Assembly: GCA_002279825.1 (NCBI GenBank)
Contig: NCCV01000003.1
Span: 489,614-553,613, forward strand
Origin: Sphingomonadales bacterium 12-68-11
GTDB taxonomy: Bacteria > Pseudomonadota > Alphaproteobacteria > Sphingomonadales > Sphingomonadaceae
Direction: 5' to 3'
Length of the DNA: 64,000 nucleotides
The notes under the pieces are model-generated. The model worked only from the letters and a program-made list of their open reading frames with translations. It did not search any database and was not told where the DNA came from. Both the position numbers and the translations under genes were made by a program. This document shows positions 19,388-28,018 of the stretch, one piece after another; position 1 is the first letter of the stretch; each line of letters begins with the position of its first letter.

Positions 19388-19570
19388 TCAGTCCTCGGTG
19401 GCGTCCACCAGGGGCGCGCCGGGCCCGTTCTTCTGGATCGAAGCGACCGCGTTCTTGGCGCTGGCCATCGACGCGTAGCCTTCGGTCCAGAACATGGTTT
19501 CACTGTTGTAACAGAAGTAGGCGACGAACTCGCCCGCCTTATTCTTCCTGATTTCAAACCGATGCGCCAT
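19388..19570 (-). CDS. YegP/DUF1508-family small protein
   Basis: A 60-residue protein starting MAHRFEIRKNKAGEFVAYF, with WTEGYASMASAKNAVASIQK. This is the single-repeat DUF1508 (YegP) fold: FEI.K...G.F...... then a Y.S...A...I..I motif. Function is unknown, and family members are small cytosolic proteins. I chose ATG 19570 because family proteins begin at this conserved beta strand. It is convergent with rnhA. Confidence 0.85.
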   Translation of the reverse strand: MAHRFEIRKNKAGEFVAYFCYNSETMFWTEGYASMASAKNAVASIQKNGPGAPLVDATED

Positions 19571-19629
19571 TCGGCGGCCTCCCGTACGATTGCTCCCCGC
19601 GTTCAATCTACCATTTGCGACACGATTCG

Positions 19630-20718
19630 CTACCCGAACCGCGCAGGGTCATAAAGCGCCGCATCGAGCCGCTCTGTCATCGCGTCACGGGGCCTGTCGA
19701 GCAAGAGCTGCGCCGCAAGCCGCGCGGCGGCGGGCGCGGTCTGGATCCCGAATCCGCCCTGTCCCGCGAACCAGAACAGTCCTTCGCGCGCCGGGTCGTA
19801 ACCGTAGACCGGTCGGCGGTCGGGCGCGAAGCTGCGCAATCCTGCCCACTTGCGCTCGACCGCCAGGACCCGCCAGTCGACGACCTGCTCGAAGCGGTCG
19901 ATTGCCTGCGCTACGTCGAGCTCTTCGGCGGCGGCGTCGCACGGCGGGCTCGGGGTCTCGTCGTGCGGGCTGAGCCACAGCCGGCCGCTCTCGGGCTTGA
20001 AGTAGAACTCGCCCGCGAGATCGAGCACCAGCGGCAACTCGGCCGGTGGCGACGGATCGGTGCGGAGCTGCGCGACCGTGCGGCGCAGCGGCGCGATGCC
20101 GAGCGGACGCGCCCCGGCCAGCGCGGCGACCTCGTCCGCCCAGGCTCCCGCCGCGTCCACCAGCACCGCGGCGCGGCGCTCCCCGGCGCGGCCGAACTCA
20201 AGCCGCCAGCCCTCGCCGCCGCGTTCGGCGGCCGTCAGCCGTGCGGAGGTCACCGGTTCGGCACCGCCGCGCCGCGCTTCCGACAGGTAGTGCTGGTGCA
20301 GCGCGGCGACGTCGATGTCGGCGCAGGCCGGCTCGTGAATGGCCAGCGTCCAGTCGCGCCGGAGCCCAGGCACGATCCCCTCGATCGCACCGCGTCCCAG
20401 GCGTTCGATGCCGACCCCGCTGCCCTCGTAGCGCTCCAGGAATGCCTCGACCGCCCCGTCCTCGCCGTCGCGCGCGAGGTAGAGCGCACCGCGCGGGCTG
20501 AGCACGCCGAGCGCCCGCAAGGCCGGACCCGACGCCAGCGTCAGCGGGACGATGTCGGGCCCGCCGTAGCACTCCTCCCAGAACGCCGCCGAGCGGCCGG
20601 TGGTGTGATAGCCGGGCTGCGCTTCGGCTTCCACCAGCAGCACGCGCGCGTGAGCGGCCAGCTCGGCGGCCAGGCTGGCCCCGGCGATCCCGGCGCCGAT
20701 GATCGCGACATCGTACAT
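19630..20718 (-). CDS. FAD-dependent oxidoreductase (DAO/glycine oxidase-like)
   Basis: A 362-residue flavoprotein of the D-amino-acid oxidase/DadA superfamily. The dinucleotide-binding motif is VAIIGAGIAGASLAAELA at the N-terminus, followed by TTGRSAAFWEECYGG, in which the TGRSA segment contacts FAD. LVDAAGAWADEVAALAG and a C-terminal YGYDPAREGLFWFAGQGGFG are family features. Predicted to oxidise an amine or 2-hydroxy acid; the substrate is not evident. Start MYDVAIIGAG at 20718. The hydrolase gene upstream ends 10 bases before, in the same direction, so they may be cotranscribed. Confidence 0.87.
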   Translation of the reverse strand: MYDVAIIGAGIAGASLAAELAAHARVLLVEAEAQPGYHTTGRSAAFWEECYGGPDIVPLTLASGPALRALGVLSPRGALYLARDGEDGAVEAFLERYEGSGVGIERLGRGAIEGIVPGLRRDWTLAIHEPACADIDVAALHQHYLSEARRGGAEPVTSARLTAAERGGEGWRLEFGRAGERRAAVLVDAAGAWADEVAALAGARPLGIAPLRRTVAQLRTDPSPPAELPLVLDLAGEFYFKPESGRLWLSPHDETPSPPCDAAAEELDVAQAIDRFEQVVDWRVLAVERKWAGLRSFAPDRRPVYGYDPAREGLFWFAGQGGFGIQTAPAAARLAAQLLLDRPRDAMTERLDAALYDPARFG

Positions 20719-20728
20719 CGCCCTGTTG

Positions 20729-21676
20729 CTAGAGCCGGTCGAGGAACGCGTCGAGAGCGGCGAGCGCGCGGGAGCGCACCGCATCGGTCTCGCGCAGAAT
20801 CTCGTGGCGCGCTTCGGAGCCGAACAGCGTCAGTTCACCCTTGAGCAGACGCGCCGCCGCGCGCCGGATCGCCCGCGGGCCGACCAGCCGGTCGGCCGAC
20901 GTGGCGATGATATGGACCGGCATGTCGAGCGCTTCGAGCAGGCCGGGGCGTTCGAGCCGCGCTGTCGATGCCAGCCCCGCCGCGACCCAGCCCCAGCTGC
21001 CCGGCCCCATGACCAGTTCGGGCCGCTGCGCGCGCCACCACAACTCGTCGGCATAGCGCGCGTCGTCGTGGGTGAGCAGCAACTGGCGGTCGGGCGGGAC
21101 TTCGCCCGGCCGCTCGCTCCACTTCCATGCCGGCCGGCACGGATCGCCCCACGCCGCCATCGCCCGCGCGAGCCAGCGCCGCGCGCGTAGCGGCACGCGT
21201 TCGGGCAGCACATCGAGCATCGGCGCGGACAGGACGAGCCCGTCGGGCGCCGGATCGAGCCGGTGCTCGGCGGCCGCCCGCAGCACCAGGTGTCCGCCCA
21301 TCGAATGGCCGGCGAGCACGCGCGGACCGGCCCGGCCGCGGGCCCAGTCGCGCCACAGCGCGGCCAGATCCTCGACCCACACCGCAAAGTCGCCGACATG
21401 GCCGGTGTAGGGATCGCGCCCGAGCCGGCCCGAGCCACCTTGCCCGCGCCAGTCCGCCGCGCTCACCTGCCAGCCGCGTCCGCGCCAGTGTTCGTAAGTC
21501 TCGAGGTACTTCTCGTAGGCATCGCCGCGCCCGACCATGAACAGGATCGCGCCGCGCGCGGTGCCTGCGGGCGGGGGCCAGTCGATCACCCTTATCGAAT
21601 GCCCGTCGGCAGCCAGCCAGCGCCGCTCGCATGCACCGGGCGGAATAGCGCGCCGATCGAACCCGGTCGGCGGCAA
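20729..21676 (-). CDS. Alpha/beta hydrolase, lysophospholipase-like
   Basis: A 315-residue serine hydrolase of the PldB/monoglyceride-lipase type. The nucleophile elbow is LAGHSMGGHLVL near residue 117, the oxyanion region is ILFMVGRGDAYEKYLETYEH, and the catalytic aspartate and histidine probably lie in IIATSADRLVGP and FGSEARHEILRE near the end. There is no signal peptide, so it is likely cytosolic or membrane-associated. The start appears to be TTG at 21676 (codons TTG CCG CCG ACC), as no ATG or GTG suits. Only 51 bases separate it from the divergent pilus cluster. Confidence 0.83.
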   Translation of the reverse strand: MPPTGFDRRAIPPGACERRWLAADGHSIRVIDWPPPAGTARGAILFMVGRGDAYEKYLETYEHWRGRGWQVSAADWRGQGGSGRLGRDPYTGHVGDFAVWVEDLAALWRDWARGRAGPRVLAGHSMGGHLVLRAAAEHRLDPAPDGLVLSAPMLDVLPERVPLRARRWLARAMAAWGDPCRPAWKWSERPGEVPPDRQLLLTHDDARYADELWWRAQRPELVMGPGSWGWVAAGLASTARLERPGLLEALDMPVHIIATSADRLVGPRAIRRAAARLLKGELTLFGSEARHEILRETDAVRSRALAALDAFLDRL

Positions 21677-21727
21677 AGGATCGGCGTGACTAATGCTGAC
21701 CTCTCGTCAGTGGTTACTTTTTGGTAA

Positions 21728-22276
21728 GTGATACCCGCTAGCACGGTCTCCGGGATCTCGGGGTGTTTCCGCTTGCTGGACGAAACGATCAGGTATGGCT
21801 TGCTGGCCGCGCTGGCAATCGCGTTGCTGCTGGCGGCGTTCACCGATCTGCGCAGCCGCACGATCGGCAACCGGCTCAATGCCGCGATCGCGCTCGGCGC
21901 ACCAATGTTCTGGTGGGCGAGCGGCCTTTCGCTCTGGCCCGACGTGGCCCTTCAACTCGGCGTCGCGCTGCTGACCCTCGCCGTCCTCACGGTGCTGTTC
22001 GCACTCAAGGCGATGGGCGGCGGCGACGTCAAGCTGCTGACCGCGTTGGCGCTGTGGATCGCCCCCCCGCTGTTCGCCGAACTGGTGATCGTGATGGCGA
22101 TCCTGGGCGGCTTGCTGACAGTGGGCTTCGGCATGTGGCACATCGCGCGCCACCGGCGCGACCGGCTCGCCATTCCGTACGGAGTAGCGATCGCGCTGGC
22201 CGGCCTCTGGATCATCGGAACCGACTATCTGCACGCGGCCGCCTGGGCGGCTCCCGCGGGCCAAACTCCATTTTAA
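21728..22276 (+). CDS. cpaA: Prepilin peptidase CpaA/TadV (A24 family)
   Basis: A 182-residue membrane aspartyl protease that processes Flp-type prepilins. The catalytic aspartates are in AAFTDLRSRTIGNRLN and MGGGDVKLLTALALW, the GxGD-type motif. Several hydrophobic segments follow. It starts with GTG at 21728; the first roughly 18 residues are not obviously conserved, so a later start (TTG) is possible. It opens the cpaA–cpaB–cpaC–cpaD–cpaE–tadB–tadC cluster for a tight-adherence (Flp) pilus. No pilin gene is seen next to it. Confidence 0.88.
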   Translation: MIPASTVSGISGCFRLLDETIRYGLLAALAIALLLAAFTDLRSRTIGNRLNAAIALGAPMFWWASGLSLWPDVALQLGVALLTLAVLTVLFALKAMGGGDVKLLTALALWIAPPLFAELVIVMAILGGLLTVGFGMWHIARHRRDRLAIPYGVAIALAGLWIIGTDYLHAAAWAAPAGQTPF

Positions 22277-22336
22277 CCATTTACGGCTTATCCGGCGAAA
22301 ATCGACCGCTGGGGCCATTGAGGGGCGTTTAGCATC

Positions 22337-23437
22337 ATGGACAGGAAGAAACTGGTTCTGCTGATCGGTGCGCTGGTCATTGCGATCGGCACCGCCCTGG
22401 CGGCGCGCAGCATGTTCGCCGGCGCGGCCGCGCCGGAAGTCGTCGCGGCTACTCCGCAAGCGCAGCCCGAGGGACCCAAGGTCCTCGTCGCCAAGCGCGC
22501 GCTGCCGGTCGGCACGATCATCACCGCCGACGCCATCGGCTTCCAGCTGTGGCCCAAGGAGATGGTCCAGGACGCCTACTTCATCGACGGCGAGGCTGAC
22601 ATGGCCAAGCTGATCGGCACCGTGGTGCGCTATCAGATCACCGCCGGCGAGCCGGTTACGCAAGGCTCGCTGGTGAGCCCGGGCGACCGCGGCTTCCTCG
22701 CCGCCGCGCTCGGCCCCGGCATGCGCGCGGTCACCGTGGCGGTGTCGGCCAAGACCGGCGTCGCCGGGTTCGTGTTTCCGGGCGACTACGTCGATCTCAT
22801 GTTGACCCAGTCTGTCGGCGGCGGCGACGGGCCCGAACTCAAGGCCACCGAGACTATCCTGCGCAACCTGCGCGTGCTGGCCACCGACCAGTCGACCGAA
22901 ACCACCAAGACCGAGGACGGCCGGACCGAAGTTCGCGAGTTCCGGATGGTCACGATGGAAGTGACCCCGCGCATCGCCGAGAAGATCGCGGTCGCCGAAA
23001 CGCTCGGCAGCCTCAGCCTTGCCCTGCGCTCGATCGCCGACAACCAGGCCGAGCTCGACCGCGCGATCGCCGCCGGCGAAGTCGATGTTCCCGCCGGCGC
23101 CACCAAAGAACAGGAAGAACAGTTGCTGCGCCAGGCTGTGGCCCGCCCGCAAGAAGGGGCGACCAGCTTCGTCACCGGCGGCGATGTGTCGCGCTTCCAG
23201 CGCCGCACAGTGCCCCGCCCCGCTCCGGCCGTGGCGACCAGCACGAGCGGTTCCTACGTCAACAGCCAGGGCCAGACTGTGGCGCCGGCGCCGCGCGGCC
23301 CGGTCGTGCGGGTTACCCGCGGCCAGGCGACCGTCGAGGAGCCCGCGGGTCCGGTCGGCTCGCTCAATCGCGGAGTCTCGACCGGCCTGCGCAACACCGG
23401 CGCGACCGTACCCAGCGCGCTTTCAACGCTGAAGTGA
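22337..23437 (+). CDS. cpaB: Flp pilus assembly protein CpaB/RcpC
   Basis: A 366-residue inner-membrane-anchored periplasmic protein. One N-terminal helix (LVLLIGALVIAIGTALAA) is followed by a SAF domain (VLVAKRALPVGTIITADAI) and the RcpC region (MRAVTVAVSAKTGVAGFVFP, then DYVDLML). The C-terminal part is a low-complexity Pro/Ala/Thr-rich tail. The start has a GAGGGG ribosome binding site about 10 bases upstream. CpaB stabilises the outer-membrane secretin CpaC in Tad systems. Confidence 0.92.
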   Translation: MDRKKLVLLIGALVIAIGTALAARSMFAGAAAPEVVAATPQAQPEGPKVLVAKRALPVGTIITADAIGFQLWPKEMVQDAYFIDGEADMAKLIGTVVRYQITAGEPVTQGSLVSPGDRGFLAAALGPGMRAVTVAVSAKTGVAGFVFPGDYVDLMLTQSVGGGDGPELKATETILRNLRVLATDQSTETTKTEDGRTEVREFRMVTMEVTPRIAEKIAVAETLGSLSLALRSIADNQAELDRAIAAGEVDVPAGATKEQEEQLLRQAVARPQEGATSFVTGGDVSRFQRRTVPRPAPAVATSTSGSYVNSQGQTVAPAPRGPVVRVTRGQATVEEPAGPVGSLNRGVSTGLRNTGATVPSALSTLK

Positions 23438-23514
23438 TCATGACCGGCACCGCTCACACCGCCGCCAGGCACACCGAACAACCGGCACACCGTAGCCATC
23501 CGAGGGGCACGAAG

Positions 23515-25041
23515 ATGAACAGCCGCCTTATTAAGACCGTGCTGACCGCCGCCTGCGCGCTCGCGCCGCTCGCTGCGGTTCCCGCAGGCCCCGTCGCGGC
23601 CCAATCGGTCAGCGAGCCTTCGCAGGCCATCGACTTGTCGATCGGCCGCGGCCAGTTGATCACTGTGCCCGGCGCGATGACCGACATCTTCGTGGCCAAC
23701 GACGCCGTCGCCGACGTCCAGGTCAAATCGCAGCGCCAGCTCTATGTGTTCGGCAAGGCCGGCGGCGAGACCACGATCTACGCCAGCAACGGTGCTGGAG
23801 ATATCATCTGGTCGGCCAATGTCCGCGTTGGCTCGAACATCGACAGCATCGACCAGATGCTGACACTGGCCATGCCCGATGCCAAAGTATCGGTCGCGAC
23901 GATCAGCTCCAATACCGTGCTGCTGACCGGTACCATCGGCGCGCCCGAAGACGCCGCCGAAGCCGAACGGCTGGTCACCGCGTTCCTCGGCGACGGCGCC
24001 AACGTGATTTCGCGGCTCCGCATGGCGACGCCGCTGCAGGTCAATCTGCGCGTCCGCTTCGCCGAAGTGAGCCGCTCGCTGGTGCGCGCGATCGGGGTCA
24101 ACCTGACCACAGTCGACAGCAGCAGCGGCTTCAAGTTCGGCATCGGCCAGGGCCGCACCGCAGGCATTCCGCAGTTTGTGCCGGGCGGCCCGCTCGGCGT
24201 CGGCCGCACGTCCGGCCCCGAGGCGGCCAGCGTCCTCACCAGCGTCGCCCGCGGGACCACGTTGGGGGGATTCGGCCGCTTCCTCGGGCTCGACATCGGC
24301 TCGGCGCTCGATCTTGCGGAAACGCAGGGCCTGGTGTCGACGCTGTCTGAGCCCAACCTGACCGCGCTTTCGGGCGAGACCGCCGAGTTCCTCGCGGGCG
24401 GCGAGTTCCCGATTCCGAGCAGCCAGGGCCTCGGCACCACGAGCATCGAGTACAAGAAGTATGGCGTGAGCCTGAGCTACTCACCGACGGTCTTGGCCAA
24501 CGGCCGCATCTCGATGCGCGTCCGCCCCGAAGTGTCGGAACTGTCGAGCCAGGGCGCCGTCACGGTCAACGGGTTCCAGATCCCGGCGCTGACCGTGCGG
24601 CGAGCGGAAACCACCATTGAACTCGGCTCGGGCCAGAGCTTCATGATCGCCGGCCTGCTGAGCAACAACGCCAACAACACGATCGACAAGGCGCCCGGCG
24701 TCGGCGATCTGCCGATCCTCGGCAACTTGTTCCGCTCGACCGAGTTCCGCCGCGGCGAAACCGAACTGGTCATCGTGGTCACCCCGTACCTGGTGAATCC
24801 GGTGGATGACAGCGAGATCAAGCTGCCGACCGACGGGCTGCAGACCCCGACCGCGATCGAACAGTTCCTTCTGAACAAGGAAACCGACGGGATCAGTGGG
24901 GGGTCGCGGCCGATGCCGCGCCCGGCCGAAGAGACTCCCGCCGCTCCCCAGGTCGGCACCAACGACGCTCTCCCCGTCCGGGAGACCGGTGAGCAGCGTG
25001 CCGAAGGGCCGTCCGCCCAGCCCGGCTTCAGCCTCCGGTGA
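23515..25041 (+). CDS. cpaC: Flp pilus secretin CpaC/RcpA
   Basis: A 508-residue outer-membrane secretin. A signal peptide ends near PAGPVAAQS. The N-terminal pilus-formation domain is AIDLSIGRGQLITVPGAMTD, then a BON-like part, then the secretin domain (VNLRVRFAEVSRSLVRAIGVN, VSTLSEPNLTALSGETAEFL, GQSFMIAGLLSNN, APGVGDLPILGNLFRSTEF). These are standard for Tad secretins. I chose ATG 23515 because it directly precedes the signal peptide and follows GAGGGG; an upstream in-frame start at 23434 would put about 27 residues ahead of the signal. The tail is proline-rich. Confidence 0.94.
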   Translation: MNSRLIKTVLTAACALAPLAAVPAGPVAAQSVSEPSQAIDLSIGRGQLITVPGAMTDIFVANDAVADVQVKSQRQLYVFGKAGGETTIYASNGAGDIIWSANVRVGSNIDSIDQMLTLAMPDAKVSVATISSNTVLLTGTIGAPEDAAEAERLVTAFLGDGANVISRLRMATPLQVNLRVRFAEVSRSLVRAIGVNLTTVDSSSGFKFGIGQGRTAGIPQFVPGGPLGVGRTSGPEAASVLTSVARGTTLGGFGRFLGLDIGSALDLAETQGLVSTLSEPNLTALSGETAEFLAGGEFPIPSSQGLGTTSIEYKKYGVSLSYSPTVLANGRISMRVRPEVSELSSQGAVTVNGFQIPALTVRRAETTIELGSGQSFMIAGLLSNNANNTIDKAPGVGDLPILGNLFRSTEFRRGETELVIVVTPYLVNPVDDSEIKLPTDGLQTPTAIEQFLLNKETDGISGGSRPMPRPAEETPAAPQVGTNDALPVRETGEQRAEGPSAQPGFSLR

Positions 25042-25055
25042 GAAAGGTGATTGCC

Positions 25056-25694
25056 ATGACCCAACGCCGCCCGTCCGCGTTCGCCGCCGCGCTCGCCATC
25101 TCGCTGGGCCTGACTTTGTCGGGCTGCGGCGACATGCCGAACAACCGCTCGCTCAACAGTACTAACCAGCCGCTGGTCGAACGCCGCAACCTCACGCTCG
25201 ACCTGACCCCGAGCGGCCAGGGCCTGTCGATCCCCGAACAGCAGCGGCTGGCCGGCTGGTTCGACACGATGGACTTGCGCTACGGTGATCGCATCGCGCT
25301 CGACGGCCAGGTCAGCGCTGCGGCGCGCGACACGGTAGCCGCTCTCGCGGGCCGCCACGGGCTGCTCCTCAGCGAAGGCGCCCCGGTCACCGAGGGCTTC
25401 GTCCGGCCCGGCATGATCCGCGTGGTGGTGACCCGCTCGCGCGCGTTCGTGCCCAATTGCCCGGACTGGAGCGACAAGTATGCGACCAATCTTACGAATA
25501 GCGCGAGCGACAACTACGGCTGCTCGGTCAACGGCAACATCGCAGCGATGGTCGCCGACCCTGAGCACCTCTTGAAGGGCGCCGAAGATGCGGGCGCGAC
25601 GCAAGTCATGACCTCGAACAAGGCCATCGCCGCATTCCGTGAGAAAGCCGCCACCGCCGGTCAAACGACCACCGTCAGCTCGCAGAGTAACTGA
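25056..25694 (+). CDS. cpaD: Pilus assembly lipoprotein CpaD
   Basis: A 212-residue lipoprotein. The lipobox is LTLSGCGDM (cysteine near residue 24). The mature part has NLTLDLTPSGQGLSIPEQQR and ends with the conserved CpaD segment containing VPNCPDWSDKY and NYGCSVNGNIAAMVADPEHL. CpaD is an outer-membrane accessory of Flp pili. The ATG at 25056 is preferred because AGAAAGGTGA lies just upstream; an in-frame GTG at 25038 overlaps the cpaC stop. Confidence 0.92.
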   Translation: MTQRRPSAFAAALAISLGLTLSGCGDMPNNRSLNSTNQPLVERRNLTLDLTPSGQGLSIPEQQRLAGWFDTMDLRYGDRIALDGQVSAAARDTVAALAGRHGLLLSEGAPVTEGFVRPGMIRVVVTRSRAFVPNCPDWSDKYATNLTNSASDNYGCSVNGNIAAMVADPEHLLKGAEDAGATQVMTSNKAIAAFREKAATAGQTTTVSSQSN

Positions 25695-25696
25695 TC

Positions 25697-26977
25697 ATGA
25701 ACGCACCTTGGAAACCCGCCGCGCAAGGCAACCGCGATCCCTTCGCTGCCTACATCTGCGACGAGGCAGCGCTCGACGTGCTGCGCCCCGTGGTCATCGA
25801 GATGGGCTGGCAGCCCGAGAAGTGCAACAAGGGCGGCCTGCGCAACGCCGTGCAATCGCTGTCGATCTCGGCCAGCCCGGCGATCCTGATGGTTGACCTG
25901 TCGGAAAGCGGCGATCCGCTCAACGACATCAACGGCCTCGCCGAAGTCTGCGAACCGGGCACCGTGGTGATCGCGGTCGGCCAGGTCAACGACGTGCGAC
26001 TGTACCGCGACCTGCTCGGGAGCGGGATCCACGACTATCTGCTCAAGCCGCTTTCGGCCAGCCAGGTGCGCGATTCGCTGACCCAGGCGCAGACCGTGTT
26101 CGCCGCGCCGCGCAGCAACGACGGCGAAACGATCAAGCGGCACGTTTCGACCGCGGTCGTCGGCACGCGCGGCGGCGTCGGCGCCTCGACGCTGGCGACG
26201 TCGCTGGCCTGGCTGTTCAGCACCGATCACCGCGCGCCAACCGCGCTGCTCGACCTCGATGTCCACTTCGGGACCGGCGCGCTCAGCCTCGATCTCGAAC
26301 CGGGCCGCGGCCTGACCGACGCGATCGACAACCCGAGCCGCATCGACGGACTGTTCATCGAGCGGGCGATGATCCGCGCCAACGACAACCTGGCGCTGCT
26401 TTCGGCCGAAGCGCCGATCAACGTTCCGCTGATGACTGACGGCTCGGCCTTCATGCAGCTACAGGAAGAGTTCCGTCAGGCGTTCGAGATCACGGTGATC
26501 GACATGCCGCGCAACATGCTGATCAACTTCCCGCAGCTTCTCTCTGACGTGAATGTCGTGACGCTGGTCACAGAAATGACGCTGGCTTCGGCGCGCGATA
26601 CCATCCGCCTGCTGGCATGGCTGAAGTCCAACGCGCCGCAAGCTACGCCGCTGGTCGTGGCCAACAAGGTCCAGGCCGGCACGCTCGAGATCAGCCGCGC
26701 GGACTTCGAAGCCTCGATCGAACGCAAGATCGACTACCTCGTGCCGTTCGACCAGAAAGCCGCGACGACGGCGGCCAAGCTCGGCCAGACTTTCGCCGAG
26801 GCCAACCGCGCGACCAAGTCTGCTGCGGCCATGCGCGACGTCGCCAAGGCCGTGCTAGGCGCCAGCGAGGACGACATCGAGGCGGAACGGCCGGCAAGCG
26901 CCGGCGGCTCGCTGCTCGGCAAGCTCGACCTCAAGGCGCTGCTGGCCAAGAAAAGCAAGACCCCTCAGGCCGCGTAA
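25697..26977 (+). CDS. cpaE: Pilus assembly ATPase CpaE (MinD/ParA-like)
   Basis: A 426-residue protein. An N-terminal receiver-like domain (to about residue 130) is followed by a MinD/ParA-type ATPase. Its Walker A is GTRGGVGASTLATSLAW, with Ser replacing the usual Lys-Thr, as in CpaE relatives. Further motifs are ALLDLDVHFGTGALSLDLEP and FEITVIDMPRNML. CpaE localises Tad assembly at the cell pole in Caulobacter. The cpaF gene that normally follows is absent: after a 59-base gap, tadB begins. Confidence 0.93.
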   Translation: MNAPWKPAAQGNRDPFAAYICDEAALDVLRPVVIEMGWQPEKCNKGGLRNAVQSLSISASPAILMVDLSESGDPLNDINGLAEVCEPGTVVIAVGQVNDVRLYRDLLGSGIHDYLLKPLSASQVRDSLTQAQTVFAAPRSNDGETIKRHVSTAVVGTRGGVGASTLATSLAWLFSTDHRAPTALLDLDVHFGTGALSLDLEPGRGLTDAIDNPSRIDGLFIERAMIRANDNLALLSAEAPINVPLMTDGSAFMQLQEEFRQAFEITVIDMPRNMLINFPQLLSDVNVVTLVTEMTLASARDTIRLLAWLKSNAPQATPLVVANKVQAGTLEISRADFEASIERKIDYLVPFDQKAATTAAKLGQTFAEANRATKSAAAMRDVAKAVLGASEDDIEAERPASAGGSLLGKLDLKALLAKKSKTPQAA

Positions 26978-27036
26978 GCGGACAGCGATCGGCCGCGCCG
27001 GCGGCCGGCTGCGAACAGAACGGACGAACGCGAGTG

Positions 27037-28008
27037 ATGGACATCATTCAGACTTTTCTGATCGCCGCCGGCCTGATGGCGCTGATGGTGATCGGCTACC
27101 TGCTGGTCACCGGGGCATCGCCGGGCAAGGCGGGGCAGCGGCGGCTGGAAGCGGTGCGCTTTCGCCACTCGGAAAGCACCACGGCCCGTGTCGAATCGCA
27201 GTTGAAGAAGGCCATCGCGGCGCGCCGACCCAAGTTCCACAAGGCGGCCGGCTCGGGCTCGCGGATCGAAGCTCTGCAAGTACGCCTGATGCGGAGCGGC
27301 CGCCGCTGGACGGTGAGCCAATACATTTACACTTCGCTCGGTCTGGCGCTCGCGGTCACCGCATTGCTGTACCTGCGCAGCGGCGCGCTGATGCTCTCGC
27401 TATTCATCGGCGTGATCGCCGGCGCCGGCTTGCCGCACATGGTGCTGAACTCCATGATCAAGCGGCGCATCAACAAGTTCAACGCAAAGTTCCCCGATGC
27501 GATCGAACTCCTGGTGCGCGGGCTGCGCTCGGGCCTCCCGGTCGCCGAAACTCTCGGCGTGGTCGCGACCGAGGTCCCGGGTCCGGTCGGCGAGGAGTTC
27601 CGGTCGGTGGTCGAGCGCATCAAGATCGGCCGGACAATGGAGGAATCGCTCCAGGTCACGGCGGACAAGCTTGGCACGGCCGAGTTCCAGTTCTTCGTTA
27701 TCACTCTGGCGATCCAGCGCGAAACCGGCGGCAACCTCGCCGAGACGCTCTCGAATCTCGCCGACGTGCTGCGCAAGCGGGCGCAGATGAAATTGAAGAT
27801 CAAGGCGATGAGTTCGGAGTCGAAAGCCTCCGCATACATCGTCGGCTCGCTGCCATTCATCGTCTTCGGGCTGATCTGGTGGATCAACCCAGACTACCTG
27901 GCCACCTTCTTCACCGACGATCGGCTGATCGTCACCGGGCTGGGCGGGATGGTGTGGATGAGCCTAGGCGCGTTCATCATGGCCAAGATGGTCAGCTTCG
28001 AGATCTGA
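27037..28008 (+). CDS. tadB: Flp pilus inner-membrane platform protein TadB
   Basis: A 323-residue inner-membrane protein. It has an N-terminal helix (FLIAAGLMALMVIGYLLV), two central helices around residues 95–125, the T2SSF (GspF) domain (FPDAIELLVRGLRSGLPVAETL, EEFRSVVERIKIGRTMEESL, ITLAIQRETGGNLAETLSNL) and C-terminal helices. TadB and TadC form the platform that the ATPase CpaF acts on. I chose ATG 27037 because the frame upstream overlaps cpaE without family resemblance; a GTG directly precedes it (GTGATG). Confidence 0.92.
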   Translation: MDIIQTFLIAAGLMALMVIGYLLVTGASPGKAGQRRLEAVRFRHSESTTARVESQLKKAIAARRPKFHKAAGSGSRIEALQVRLMRSGRRWTVSQYIYTSLGLALAVTALLYLRSGALMLSLFIGVIAGAGLPHMVLNSMIKRRINKFNAKFPDAIELLVRGLRSGLPVAETLGVVATEVPGPVGEEFRSVVERIKIGRTMEESLQVTADKLGTAEFQFFVITLAIQRETGGNLAETLSNLADVLRKRAQMKLKIKAMSSESKASAYIVGSLPFIVFGLIWWINPDYLATFFTDDRLIVTGLGGMVWMSLGAFIMAKMVSFEI

Positions 28009-28018
28009 GGAAACTGCG

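Noticed and set aside
26978..27036. A remnant of cpaF between cpaE and tadB
   Set aside because: Only 59 bases are present and they show no CpaF-like codons.
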